NCBI GenBank assembly: GCA_965223435.1
Contig: CBDCWQ010000022.1
Span: 744,001-808,000, forward strand
From: CBDCWQ01 sp965223435
GTDB lineage: Bacteria; Myxococcota; Kuafuiibacteriia; Kuafuiibacteriales; Kuafuiibacteriaceae
Length of the DNA: 64,000 nt
Reading direction: 5' to 3'
Shown here: piece by piece, positions 17,474 through 28,800 of the stretch
Position numbering within the stretch: the stretch's first letter is position 1
Layout of the letters: each line of letters starts with the position of its first letter
The notes under the pieces: model-generated
What the model was told of the DNA's origin: nothing
The model's input: the letters and a program-made list of their open reading frames with translations, nothing else
Databases searched by the model: none
Program-made: the position numbers and the translations under genes

Positions 17474-18460
17474 ATGCGGAATCACTGCAGTTTTCAGTTC
17501 ATCGCGTCCGTTGGCGTGTGTCTGGGGGCCGGCGCCCTGCTCTCATGCGCCGATGCCGCGGGCATGGCCGTCGCCCACAAGCCCTTTGCCCTTGAAAACG
17601 GCACCCAAATCAGCCTCGCCCAACTCGAGCGGGGTCGAGAAAAATACACCCTCTATTGCCGCGCCTGCCATGGGGAAAAAGGCGATGGCCGAGGCCCCGC
17701 GGGCATTGGCCTGCGGCCACCCCCGCGCGACTTCACCGAGCCCGTTTTCAAATTTGGAGGGGTCGAAGCCGGAGAACTTCCCCCCGACAGCGAACTGAAG
17801 CGCATTATCCGAGGGGGCCTACAGGGAACAGCCATGCTCCCCTGGGAGATTCCGGACCAAGAGCTCGACGACATCGTGCAATACATCAAGGGCTTTAGCG
17901 AAGTCTGGACGGAAGACGAAATCGCTGAACCCACCGAAATCCCCGACGACCCTTGGGCCGGCAAAGAGGCCCAGGGCATCGCGCGCGGAAAAGTCGTGTA
18001 CCACGGCATGGCCCAGTGCCAAAAATGCCACGCAGCCTACGCCACCCGGCAAGAAATCTGGGACGCAGTCAAAGAAACCACCGGCCAGGGATCGATCAAC
18101 GCTTTCCGGAAGAACATGTACTTTCCCGAAGCGAAGTACTCCCGCGCTTTCAAACACAAGCTGCTGCCTCCCGATTTTACCCGCCACGAGGTCCGCGCGG
18201 GCACCACGCCCAAAGACATTTTTCGCACCATCGCGTCGGGCATCAGCGGCACCGCAATGCCCACCTGGAAAGGGTCGTTGCCAGACCCAGACATCTGGGC
18301 CATCTCGCACTACGTCAGCAGCCTGGTTGCGCTTAAGGGCAAGCCGGAGGCCGTCAAACTTCGGCAGGCCATGCTCAACCAACCGGCTTTTGTCCCACCC
18401 ACGCCTCCAGAGGAAACGCCTGAGGCCGAAGAAGAACCCCAAGAAGGAAAAGAACCGTGA
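17474..18460 (+). CDS. Dihaem cytochrome c lipoprotein
   Basis: A 329-residue exported protein with two class I cytochrome c domains. Start chosen at the ATG at 17474, with GAGGGG upstream. The signal peptide ends in the lipobox ALLSC (Cys25). Haem sites are CRACH at 62-66 and CQKCH at 182-186; likely Met ligands are in GTAMLPWE and GTAMPTWK. A Pro/Glu-rich tail follows. It probably passes electrons to the CuA site of the oxidase encoded next door, standing in for a soluble cytochrome c. Its stop overlaps the GTG of the next gene by four bases, so the two are cotranslated. Confidence 0.93.
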   Translation: MRNHCSFQFIASVGVCLGAGALLSCADAAGMAVAHKPFALENGTQISLAQLERGREKYTLYCRACHGEKGDGRGPAGIGLRPPPRDFTEPVFKFGGVEAGELPPDSELKRIIRGGLQGTAMLPWEIPDQELDDIVQYIKGFSEVWTEDEIAEPTEIPDDPWAGKEAQGIARGKVVYHGMAQCQKCHAAYATRQEIWDAVKETTGQGSINAFRKNMYFPEAKYSRAFKHKLLPPDFTRHEVRAGTTPKDIFRTIASGISGTAMPTWKGSLPDPDIWAISHYVSSLVALKGKPEAVKLRQAMLNQPAFVPPTPPEETPEAEEEPQEGKEP

Positions 18461-19323
18461 CCAGCCCCGCCGTCTCGCCCCGCCACAAGACCAACCCAAA
18501 AGCGCGGACTCCAAATGACGGTTCGGTCCCGCCGATCGTGAGGCGTTGCGCCATCGTCGGAATGCTCGCCGCGCTGGCCGCGGGGGGGTGCTCAAAAACC
18601 CCGTCCGACAAACCCGCGCCCACGCCCAAAAAAGAGCAGGCGCCCGTCCCGAAAAATGTCGAGGACCGCGCTCCGCCCAGTGAGACCCTGACCGGCTCCA
18701 TCCAAGGGACCGTCGCCTTCAAGGGCCAAGTTCCGGGGCCCACCAAAATCGACATGTCAACCAAACCCGAGTGCGCCGAAGCCAACCCGACCGCAGTGCG
18801 CCACGCGGTTCAGACTGAAGACGGGGGCCTTGCCGAGGTTTTTGTGTACGTCAAAGAGGGGCTCCCGAAGGACAAGAAGTATCCGTCCCCCAGCACTCCC
18901 GTCAAACTCGATCAGGAAGGCTGTCTGTATAAACCTCGCGTCCTCGGAATCCAAACGGGCCAAACACTGACCTTGGTCAACAGCGATCCTTTTATGCACA
19001 ACGTCAACGCCCAAGCCAAACGAGGGAGCTTCAACGTTGCGATGGTCAAACCGGGCACCGCAACCAAGAAATTCAAGAAACCTGAGGTGATGGTACCCAT
19101 CGAATGCAATGTGCATCCATGGATGAAAGCGTGGATCGGCGTGATGGCCCACCCGTTTTTTGCGACAACAAGCCCCAAAGGCACTTTTAAGATCGAAAAT
19201 ATCCCCGCTGGAGACGTTGTCTTGGAGTTCTGGCACCCCACACTCGGAACCCGAAGCAAAAAAATCACCGTCGCCGGGGAAAAAATGCAAACCGTTCAAG
19301 TTGAGTTTGAGACAAGCTCCTAA
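18457..19323 (+). CDS. Cupredoxin-like lipoprotein
   Basis: A 288-residue protein starting at a GTG that overlaps the cytochrome c stop (GTGA). A long N-terminus leads to a lipoprotein signal (GMLAALAAGGC), then a Pro/Lys linker and a cupredoxin-like domain. NSDPFMHNVNAQAK supplies the first His; ECNVHPWM supplies Cys, His and Met. The C-terminal beta sandwich includes ENIPAGDVVLEFWHPTLG. It is the lipid-anchored paralogue of the soluble protein at 9842-10522. Cotranslation with the dihaem cytochrome suggests the pair forms a membrane-tethered electron relay to the oxidase; that is inference. Confidence 0.82.
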   Translation: MTSPAVSPRHKTNPKARTPNDGSVPPIVRRCAIVGMLAALAAGGCSKTPSDKPAPTPKKEQAPVPKNVEDRAPPSETLTGSIQGTVAFKGQVPGPTKIDMSTKPECAEANPTAVRHAVQTEDGGLAEVFVYVKEGLPKDKKYPSPSTPVKLDQEGCLYKPRVLGIQTGQTLTLVNSDPFMHNVNAQAKRGSFNVAMVKPGTATKKFKKPEVMVPIECNVHPWMKAWIGVMAHPFFATTSPKGTFKIENIPAGDVVLEFWHPTLGTRSKKITVAGEKMQTVQVEFETSS

Positions 19324-19377
19324 AACAGCCGCGCGTTCGTACGGCGTTTTGCCAAGCGACCGATCAGGGGTGCACCC

Positions 19378-20499
19378 ATGACCCTTGCCAACCTCCCCAC
19401 TCTCAATGCGCTGATCAACACCCTCGTCGCCATTCTGTTGGTCGTTGCGTTCTTTCTCATTCGGCGCGGGCAAACCGAAGCCCATCGGCGGGTCATGCTC
19501 ACCGCCTTTGGCTTATCCTGCGCCTTCTTGGTGAGCTACCTCGTCTATCACTACGGTCACGGTTCGAGACGCTTCGCTGGTGAAGGCTGGTTAAGGCCGT
19601 TTTACTTTGCCTTGCTTTTGAGCCACACGGTGCTGGCCACGCTAAGCCTTCCACTGATTCTCATGACCTTGAGTCGCGGGCTGTCGGGAAAATTCGACAA
19701 ACATCGCAAAATAGCCAAGCTCACGTGGGCGATGTGGCTTTACGTGGCGGTGACCGGGCCCGTAGTGTACATACTTCTGTATCACGTGGGCTCGACTGCC
19801 CATGCCGAAGAACACGTTCCGGCGCTAGGCGATCAAGGTACGGCTGATTTTAGGGCAGCCCAAGCCCTCCACAAACAAGGCGAGGAGCTTAAGGCCTTGA
19901 GGCGGTATCAGGCAGCACAAGCGAAGGGCCATGTGGGTGCTGAATGTTACGTGGCCGTGCTTCAAGGAAGGCACGAAGGCACAGGCACGTCCTCGGTAAG
20001 CCTCGCCCGAAGTGTAGGGCAACATGCCTTCGACATCCATTGTGTGACCCTTTGGGGACGGGAGCTCATCTACCAAAACAAGCTTCGCGACGCCGAACAA
20101 GTGCTCAAGCACGCTGTTTTTATTGACAAAAGAGACGCTTTTGCCCACGCGAGCCTTGGATTCGCCCAATTCAGAAGCTTCGCTTACGAAGAAGCCGCAG
20201 CCTCCTTCGAAGAGGCTCTCACGCTTGACCCCAGATTTGCCGTCTACGCGTACAATGCCGGACTGGCCCACTACCTCCGGGGCGCGTACGACCCCGCCGA
20301 GACCCTGTACCGAAATGCGCTCTCGCTCGGTCTAAATCAAGAGCTCGCTCAAAAGGCAAATACCGACCTCGATGTCATCCGGGGGGCCCTGTGGGTGTGC
20401 CCTATGCACGCGCACATCACCGGAAAAGAGAACGATCGCTGCTCAGTATGCCAAATGGCGTTGCGACCAGTTTCTAGGCACCTGCCAGACGATCCCTGA
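19378..20499 (+). CDS. DUF420 membrane protein fused to TPRs and a heavy-metal-binding domain
   Basis: A 373-residue fusion. Residues 1-150 form a DUF420 domain of four membrane helices with conserved His (VSYLVYHYGHGSRRF, PFYFALLLSHTVLATLSLPL, HRKIAKLTWAMWLYVAVTGP). DUF420 proteins accompany haem-copper oxidases and are thought to help their assembly. Residues about 155-330 are TPR-like helices (EEAAASFEEALTLDPRFAVY, YDPAETLYRNALSLGLNQEL). The last 35 residues are a heavy-metal-binding domain with WVCPMHAHITG and RCSVCQMALRP, the same type that precedes copper ATPases. A ribosome binding sequence AGGGG precedes the ATG. It likely handles copper during oxidase assembly; domains are seen, function inferred. 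Confidence 0.85.
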   Translation: MTLANLPTLNALINTLVAILLVVAFFLIRRGQTEAHRRVMLTAFGLSCAFLVSYLVYHYGHGSRRFAGEGWLRPFYFALLLSHTVLATLSLPLILMTLSRGLSGKFDKHRKIAKLTWAMWLYVAVTGPVVYILLYHVGSTAHAEEHVPALGDQGTADFRAAQALHKQGEELKALRRYQAAQAKGHVGAECYVAVLQGRHEGTGTSSVSLARSVGQHAFDIHCVTLWGRELIYQNKLRDAEQVLKHAVFIDKRDAFAHASLGFAQFRSFAYEEAAASFEEALTLDPRFAVYAYNAGLAHYLRGAYDPAETLYRNALSLGLNQELAQKANTDLDVIRGALWVCPMHAHITGKENDRCSVCQMALRPVSRHLPDDP

Positions 20500-20792
20500 G
20501 CTCACTGCTCCCACGGTCGGTGAATCTGTGGTTGGTTGTCCCAGTCGGCCGCCCAACATCTTGCGTTGTCAACTGCAAGCCCACCCTGCCACAAAGGCCC
20601 CGAGGTCCCACTCACGCGCCTTTTTAGCGCCTAGAAGAGCTGGCAACCTTAAAGTGGCCACCATCTTTTGCCGCAACCAAACAAGCCCGAGGAGCCACTC
20701 GAACCACCTTCTCTCTGAGAGAATCGGTTCACGTGGACGCAAAGCGGAGCTTAAGTGGTTTTTTGGCCGAGGGGTAGAGCAAGGCTCGCGCT

Positions 20793-21653
20793 TTGAACAA
20801 GAACCGCGCTGGACTCAAAGCACGTCTATTCGAAGACGTCCTACGAATCTTCTTCTTTGCCATCATTGGCGGTCTGGCTGCGCTCGCAGCCTTAAGCCCC
20901 CATAGCCTACCTTACCTCCTCATCGACCTGGGACTTCGTTTCCTCATTTTTTCGTGTGTTGAAGTCTTGGTCATCGCCATTGTAAGAGAGTTGATTCCCA
21001 AGCCCGAACCCGGAGCACACATTATTGGGTTCAACCGAGCCTATGTGCGGTGGTTGCTTTCATCCACGCTGGTCAACGTCGCCATGCATCCCGTTTTTCG
21101 CATACCCTTTTGGTCTTTTCACATGACTCGAATCCTATACCTCAAGGCCCTCGGTGCCGAGATCGCGTGGACAAGCGGGGTTCATGAGCATGTCATCATC
21201 CGAGAGCCCTCTCTTCTCAAGCTGGGGCCTGGAGCCCAACTCGAGCCTGGAGTGATTGTGGAAGCCGCGTTTCGCCGCGCAGGTCGAATCCGAATCTCAG
21301 AGGTTATCGTGGGCGCCCGAAGCGTCGTGGGCGCCCACGCCAAACTCATGCCCGGCGCCACCTTAGGGCACGATGTCCGTATCGAGCCTGCCGCACTTGT
21401 GGGAGAAGATGTGCACGTGGGTGTAGGCGCCACCATCGAAGAGGGCGTGCGCTTACAAAAAGGGGTCGACCTGGGCTCCTATACAACCGTGGGCACCGGC
21501 GCGATCTTGTCGGTGGGCGCACAAGTGGGCGATCGAACAAAAATCGCACCCGGTTCCGTCGTCGCTCGAGACACCAAAATCGGAGAACGCGAATTCTGGC
21601 AAGGAGCACCTGCCCGGGCGCAGAGGTTGCCCCAGGAATCCGCCCACGAGTAA
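20793..21653 (+). CDS. Membrane-anchored hexapeptide-repeat (left-handed beta-helix) protein
   Basis: A 286-residue protein with a TTG start. Two N-terminal membrane helices (about residues 16-65) precede a region of imperfect hexapeptide repeats. These run from LKLGPGAQLEPGVIVEAAFR through VVGAHAKLMPGATLGHDV to DRTKIAPGSVVARDTKIGE and end in FWQGAPARAQRLP. The repeats are those of LbetaH acyltransferases; the C-terminal GAPA motif is also typical. The catalytic His of sugar acetyltransferases is not obvious, so the enzymatic activity is open. It stands alone, 290 bp after the DUF420 gene. Confidence 0.8.
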   Translation: MNKNRAGLKARLFEDVLRIFFFAIIGGLAALAALSPHSLPYLLIDLGLRFLIFSCVEVLVIAIVRELIPKPEPGAHIIGFNRAYVRWLLSSTLVNVAMHPVFRIPFWSFHMTRILYLKALGAEIAWTSGVHEHVIIREPSLLKLGPGAQLEPGVIVEAAFRRAGRIRISEVIVGARSVVGAHAKLMPGATLGHDVRIEPAALVGEDVHVGVGATIEEGVRLQKGVDLGSYTTVGTGAILSVGAQVGDRTKIAPGSVVARDTKIGEREFWQGAPARAQRLPQESAHE

Positions 21654-21808
21654 CCTGGGCATATCTTCCCCAAGCTCGCCTCATTGATCGGAACACGTTT
21701 ACGTGGTGTGGGTGAGCAAACGAAGTCTACGCGCAGGAGCTTCTGAGATGCGCTCTTGCATCCAACCCTAAGAACGTGCCACGTTCTCAGGCCAAGGAAG
21801 CCCAACAG

Positions 21809-22399
21809 ATGCATGAACTACTGAATCGAAACCTCTTCTTTGTCAAAGAACATACCGGCATTTTCAAAGCGGCCAACAACTACGACATCCTTGATCCAGA
21901 CACGAGCCAAGTGATCATGCACTGTCGCGAAGACAGCCTCGGTTTTTTCACCAAACTCGCCCGCTTCAGCGACTATAAGCGAATGACCCCGTTTGATGTC
22001 CATATTCGAACGCCCGAGGGGACACCCATCGTTCGCGTTTCTCGCGGCATCTCCATTTTTCTGTCCAACGTCAACGTCATGGACGAGAACAACCAACGTA
22101 TCGGCGGTTTCAAACAGAAGTTTTTCTCCATTGGAGGCAAGTTCACGGTTCTCGGCGCTGAAGATCAACCGATGTGCGAACTCAAAGGAAAGTGGTCTGG
22201 CTGGGACTTTCGGTTCAACAGCACCGACGGCCAAGAACTGGCCCACGTCACCAAAAAGTGGGCGGGCGCCGGAAAAGAGCTTTTTACCTCCGCCGACAAC
22301 TACATGCTCGAGATCTCCGCGTCGGTCCCAAGCAACGACCCCATCCGGCCCCTCATTCTGGCGTCGGTGATGTGCATCGACATGGTTCTCAAGGAGTAG
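21809..22399 (+). CDS. Scramblase/LURP-one-related protein
   Basis: A protein of about 196 residues with the scramblase-like tubby fold. The pattern LLNRNLFFVKEHTGIFKAAN, YDILDPDTSQVIMHCRED, a central FDVHIRTPEGTPIVRVSRG and SIGGKFTVLGAEDQPMCELK match the repeated beta hairpins of PF03803/LURP-one proteins. The C-terminal hydrophobic helix (IRPLILASVMCIDMVLKE) is typical. The ATG at 21809 has GGAAG upstream; a GTG at 21776 would add 11 residues. The function of bacterial members is unclear; membrane or phospholipid association is assumed from the family. Confidence 0.8.
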   Translation: MHELLNRNLFFVKEHTGIFKAANNYDILDPDTSQVIMHCREDSLGFFTKLARFSDYKRMTPFDVHIRTPEGTPIVRVSRGISIFLSNVNVMDENNQRIGGFKQKFFSIGGKFTVLGAEDQPMCELKGKWSGWDFRFNSTDGQELAHVTKKWAGAGKELFTSADNYMLEISASVPSNDPIRPLILASVMCIDMVLKE

Positions 22400-22826
22400 T
22401 GCCCGCGGCCCCCCAAAAAACAAATTGAGTGCGCTCTGCGCACTGACCCGGCCACCTTACTGCGGGTTCTCAAGCGACACCCCAAGGGCAGTTGCGGCAT
22501 GTTCCCCCGTTCCTTGCCATTTCGACCGATCCCGTCTCCCCCGCGTGTGCACCCGGTCTTCTTAACAAAATGAGCCACGATGGGTAGCTTGCGGCTATAT
22601 TATCGTTGACCCTAACAATTGCGTTGACATCACCCATCCGATGTCGTTGAACACGGGGGCATCGGTTCGCGCGCCAGGAGACCCAAGTTGCATGTTGCAG
22701 ACGGTATGAAAGCCAGGCCCGGTTGAATACGACAAGGCTCTAGATCCTTGGGTTCTTGAGTACCGCGTTCGACCCTCTTGCTCTTTCTCCCGGCCGTCCT
22801 CGCGCCCGAACCGTATGGGGTACAGG
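22400..22826. other. Intergenic region upstream of the giant gene
   Basis: About 425 bp. It includes an AT-rich stretch (TATATTATC near 22593) that could be a -10 element of the giant gene's promoter with a long leader, but no matching -35 is clear. No RNA gene or repeat seen. Confidence 0.35.
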
Positions 22827-25800
22827 ATGACCAGCACGAAAAGACTGCGTTTTTGTTTCGGACTCTGCCTAGCCTCTGCCTTCACCACGGCCCTTGGCCC
22901 GTCCACCATGGCTGGCGAGCCGACTGAAGCGGTCAGGGTTGAACCCGATCGCTTTCCCTTGGTCCTCGAACCAGGGTGGAACCTCGTCACCTTGCCGGTC
23001 GAATCGACTTCGCCCGATGCGTGGTCCAAAGAACACAACCTCCAGGTCGTGGACGCCACAGAGATGGAGCACCCCGGTAGGTCCGCCACGCCTGAAGCCA
23101 CCGAGACCCATGCGGCAGAACGAGGATATTGGGTCCACTCCACTACGTCTCAAACCGTAACGGTAGAGGGGCGCGCCGTGCGATCGCTTGTCGTGACCTC
23201 CACCGCGGTCGAGGCCGGCTGGAACCTGATCGGGGTTCAGCGACCCGTTCGGTACGGTGACCCCAATCTTAGGCGGCTCTTGTTCTGGGACGCTCGCAGC
23301 GAAACATACGCGCGGCTCCAAGTCGGTACCCGCCTCCAGCCGGGGCGCGGGTATTGGGCCTACGCCGAGGAAGACACCGTACCTTTATCGACGTCCTGTC
23401 TCCCTGAAAGCTGGACCTTCACGGATGCGGCGCAATTGATCAAACACTGCCCCTTCTCGGCGGGGCAGGCCCAAATTGTTTCCCATTCGAAATGGAGCAC
23501 AAACCCAAGCCAGTACCAAAATACGAGTCTCAGTGCCGGCACCACGGATGACCATGCCCAAGGTACAAGCATTCTGATTCATGACACCGACGTGTCGCGA
23601 TCAACTTCCGTCCAAGCGTGGGCACAACACCACCGCAGTCTTACCAAATCCGAACAGCCTTACCACTTTGTGATCGCCCAGGACCCGGCCGCAAAAACAT
23701 GGACCGTTTTTGAGGGGCAACCGCTGCCTCCCTCATCCACCACTTCCGAAATCCACGTCGCGTTGATGGGTACTTATGAGGCGATTCGACCGAGTCTCTT
23801 TGAAAAAACCCAATACGGATACGATGACACGGCCAGCGAATCAGACGCCCAGCCCCCAATCGATGCCATCCTTCGACTGACCGAGCTGGTGGTTGACCTG
23901 AAGACACACCACCGCATCGATAGACTGAGCTTCGCAGGCGAAGAGGAGCTCGGCCCCAAACAGGCCATCCTTCATGTCATTCACGCCCTTCAAAAACGAT
24001 ACTTCACACAAACAGACACCGACAAAAAAAATGCGCCGTCCGCCCCCGACACATCGGGCGATGAAGTCGCTCCCCTGCTGCTCGTGTTTCAGCCTACCGA
24101 TGGACTCCCTATCCAAACCCCTTGGCTCACGCTGGGCGGAGAGGTCTACGACGAGCAGCTTCAAGGGCTGTACATCAACGGCGTGCGCGTGTCCTCGGCC
24201 AGCACAAGCTTCTTGCACACCGTCTTCCTCGACCCCGGCGAAAACATCCTCACCCTCGTTGCCGTCGATCGTGCACAAAACACGAAACGCGTGACCCGGC
24301 GTGTCTTTTTTGAGGCGAACGTACCCGAAGACACCGCGCCTGCATCAGAGTCGTCCGCTGCGCGGGTCAACACCAGCGAAGACGAACTTCTTGCCTCTTT
24401 GGACCCGGATAAAGAGCCTCAGCTTCAGGTGTGGCTCAATGGCGACGCTCTACCCGCATCGCTTCACACCGCAGAACCACGCGTACTCGTGAAGGGCAAA
24501 AGCTCATCCCCTGGCCTTTCATCAGCCATCATCAACGGGACTTTGGTCAGAACCTCTTCGGGTGCCTTCGAAACTACGCTCCATCTCTTTTCCCCCAAAA
24601 ATATTCTTCAGATCCGCGTACCGGACCAACTCGGACGCCCAACCGCGCATCACTTCGAGATCGTGTTGGACCAAAAAGCGCCCCATATTCTGTTCGGACA
24701 CCCCCAAGAAGAGACGGTGTATGAGGCTCGCTATCAGCTTCATGGACTGATCGACGATCCGCATTTGGTCCGTGCGATCTGGTGGAAGCAAGGCGACGAA
24801 GAGAGACGCCCCTTATTCATTTCCGATGACCGCTTTTCCGTGGAGGCATCCCTCAATGAAGGCTCAAACGTCTTTTTTGTTTTTGCCGAAGACAAAGCAG
24901 GAAACACCACGACCGAGCGCATCGAAGTACGGTACGCCACAAGTCTTGCTATCGCCCAAGTCCCAAGCGCGCCCCTCGCACTCTCTGGCAGCTCAGGCGA
25001 CAGCCGAGTCCAGTTGGCATGGTCAATGCCCCAAAACTTTGCGGATGGCGCCCCAATGCCGAAGGGCTTCAGACCAAACTATCGTGTGTACCGCCGATCG
25101 GCCCCAGCGGAGCCATTCGAAGCCGTTTCTACCAGCCCGCAAACCCGTTACGAAGATGGCGACCTCGAATACGGTCAGACCTATGACTATTACGTGACTT
25201 CGGTCATCGTCGATGCGGCTCAAAAGGAAGAAGAATCAAAACGTTCAGACATCGTCTCGTTCAACGTTGAAGCCTCAGCGCCGGCCGTAGAAACCGGCGC
25301 GTTTGAGCGACCCGTTCGGATCAAGGACCAAAACCAGAAGATTCGACTGGTCAAAGCCGCCGTGACCCGACACCAAAAAACCTTATACGCCCACCTGGTC
25401 CATATCGTGCCCGGGGCCAGTGGGGCGGGCGACACCCTTCGCGTGCTTCGGAATTCGCGCGCTGGCGAGTCCTCTTCGTGGGAGCCAGCCATCGTTCTCC
25501 CGGTTGAGCGGCCGGGTTTCCGCATCACCGATGTGGCCATCGCCGCACGCAGCCATCGTGTCTCCGTCGCCTGGATCTGCCGACCAGAGGGAGCCAGCGA
25601 GGGCGCCCAAAGCGAAGTCTTTTTGCTCGAAGACCTCGCGTCGGGCAGCTGGACGTCACCCCAGCCGGCGACCCCCATCCGAACCAGTCCGTCTTGGAAG
25701 CGCGGTCTGGAGCTGGCCTACGATGACGAAGAGAACCTCCACCTCGTATGGGGAGAAGCCAACAGGGTCTACTACGCAAAGAATGCCAGGATAGAGCTCG

Positions 25801-28800
25801 ACGAGGCGGGCCAACCCAAAAGCGTATTCGACGTGGACCACCCGGCACCGAAGGAGAACGTGGTCAGGTACCTCGCGCACTACCCTGCCCAAGAGGATGC
25901 GCCCTGCACCTGCGAGGGATGCTGGTGCGAGGAGAAATATGTCGAACCGCAAGGTGACCTTTCTTGGCGCGAGGAGAACTACGTCTACACCCCCTCCTTA
26001 TCCGTAAGCCGCGATGCCATCACGATTTCGGCGAAACAGACCCGAAGCTTTGAAAACACCCCGGTGGTCAACGACCGATGGCAAAAAATGATGGAGAAGC
26101 CCGTCTACGCCGATGACATTGTTCAGCGACAACGCCCAACCCGATTTCCCGTCGGGTGGAAGAAGACGTGGAAACGGGCCTACGAACCGGGTGACGAGGC
26201 CCTCTGGGATACTTTGGGCTTCCAATATCAGTTTCTCTACGAGGGCACCTGGCGAGAACAAGACGCCATCAAGGTGGCCCATCGACCCCTCAGCCGCAAA
26301 GGCCAGACCCATGCCGACGACCAAGATACGGATTGGCGCATTCGCACCATAGATGACGCCTTTGGTGCTGAGGTCGAAGATCGCGCGTCCCACCCGAAAA
26401 TCGCAAGCACGGCAGGGGGCCGCATCGCGTTGGTGTACGAAAAAGGCCCTTCCTCTGACCCCAACGCGGTGGGACACAATCTCATCTATTTTGTCGAATC
26501 GCACGACGGGGGAGGCACCTGGAGCGAACCCCTGTCCATCGCCTCAGGATACATGCCCGACGTCGCCCTAAACCGCGCGGGAAGCCTTTCGGTCCTCTAC
26601 TATGTCCCGCGTGAGGCGCATCATTCCCCAAACGAGGCACTTTTAGGCGAGCTGCGAATCGGTCAACAACAAGACGACGGTTTCGAGCACCACGTCCTCA
26701 CCACCGCGCCCGCGAAGCCTATTCACCGACTCAGCCATGATGGTCAAAACGGTACGCTGATGAATGTACCCACCATCATCGCGTTTGAAGAGATGTTTTT
26801 GGCTGCGTGGATCGGCGAGCCTGAAAATGCCTTAGACCATGATCATATCGTGGTTTCGCGGTCGCGGGACGACAACGATGGGCAAAGAATCTCCCTGCGC
26901 CGGACCACGCCCTCCCAAAACACGGGTACGGCCAGTAAGTTCCAGGTTGTCCTGGAAGACAAATTTCATTTCCGAGTGAACGACAATCGTTCCGTGAAAA
27001 TCTCCGCCTCCGGCAACGGCCCTCAAAAAGACCATTCCCCGCTGATCGCCACCCCAGAAGCAGAGCGTTTGACCCAAAAGCTTGAAGCTTTGGGGTTGGA
27101 CTCCGCACCCCTTTCGGCCGCCCCGGTCTTGAGGCCCAAACACCTCGGACCGAGTATTTTTGCAGCCGCGGCCGAAGTCACCACGGTTGATCTGGTCAAT
27201 GGACAGGCAGAACTTTGGCTCCCAAACGCCATCACCACACTCGACCAAGGGCCAGACACCCCTTCTGAAGCCCCCGAGCCCCATGCGGTGTACATCCACT
27301 ACGAAACAAACGCGGCCAACATTCCCGGCAACGCCAGCGGCAACTACTTGATGGCGCGCACCTTCCGCGATGCCTTGTTCGTTGAGGGCCAGCCATCAGA
27401 CGAAAAACCGCACGCCTACCAGCTCGAGTATCGGACAGACCTTTCAGTGGACCCCGAGGATTCCAAGTACCTGACCGGGCGCGCTTGGGTCTACACCCAA
27501 GGTATCGCCCTCGCCCAACGATCCAAGAGCACCGACAAGCACGACTGGCCAAAAGCGCAGGGCCTCGCGCGGTGGTTGTGCGACCATGCAAAAAAAGATT
27601 CGTCAGACAGTACGAAACTTCGAGGCTGGCACTTTTCCGAAAACATCAGTGATGGGTGGAAGGACGCTCGCCTGGTCGCCGGCGCCAGCGCCTGGGCCAT
27701 CCAGGGTTTGGGAACGTTCTTGGCATCAAAGGCGGGCAAAGCCCTCCCGGATCCGCAGGAAAGAAAGGCGCTCGGGCAGTGTTATCTTGGCGCGCTCGAG
27801 GGGCTCCAGGACCACCGCGTGGTCCTGAGTGATCGCTTGAGTCTCATGACGGCCGGCTGGACAACCGAAGGGCTGGCCAACGCATCCACGCCCCGCGCGC
27901 TCGACCCGGCCCTGCCGAGCTATCCCCAAGATCCCAATGAACAGTGGGAGTACTATGACCTGCTCGACGCCATTGGGTACAACACCTTTCCGGACGACGA
28001 AGAACAGTGGCCCCAAGTCCGAACCTACACCCTCGCTGCGGACGGAACGACCAAAACCTACGGCCGAGTCATCACCCTGTCCGAGCAAGACTGGGCCGCC
28101 TTCAAAATTCCGATCAAGGCCCAAAACGTGGTCACCGAACACAATCTCGACACCTTGAGCGTTCTCAACCACGCCCTGAACCACGCCGAGATCCTCGGCC
28201 CGCAAGACCGGGCCCAGCGACAGGCTTGGGAAACCAGACTTCGAACCTGGAGGGACCACGTTCAAAACGGGATCTTTGAGCTCCTTTGGGATGAAAAAAC
28301 GTGGCGAGACGACCTGAGCGAAGCCCGAGCCAACCTACGAGAAAAAGACCTCGGCCGCATTGTCACCGGGGGAACGCTCGACTTTTCCGGCGACAGCCAC
28401 GGGGGCGTACGATTCAAACCAAGCCGACATGTGGCGATCGACAATTGCAGCTGGTTGGCGCTGTCGGTCAACTACCTCGACCTGCCCGAAACCCATCGGG
28501 AAAAACTGGCGAAGTGCCTCCAGTACACCATAGGGGCCTTCGCGCGCACCCTGCGGTATGAAGGCAAGACGTATTACGGCACGCACTACTTCAAAAACGA
28601 GTTCCGCGACCCCTACATTGAAGAGAGCGCACTGCAAGAAGACTCTTACCATCTGGAAGCCACAACCGGGTTGATCTTGGGCCTCCTCCAGTACTCAGAC
28701 GCGCACCCCGAAGCCATCGAACTTCGGCAAGAAGCGCTCCATCTTTGGGCCGAGGCCCAAGAGTATGTCAGGGAATGGGGATTTCCGTACTCCAGTCAGC

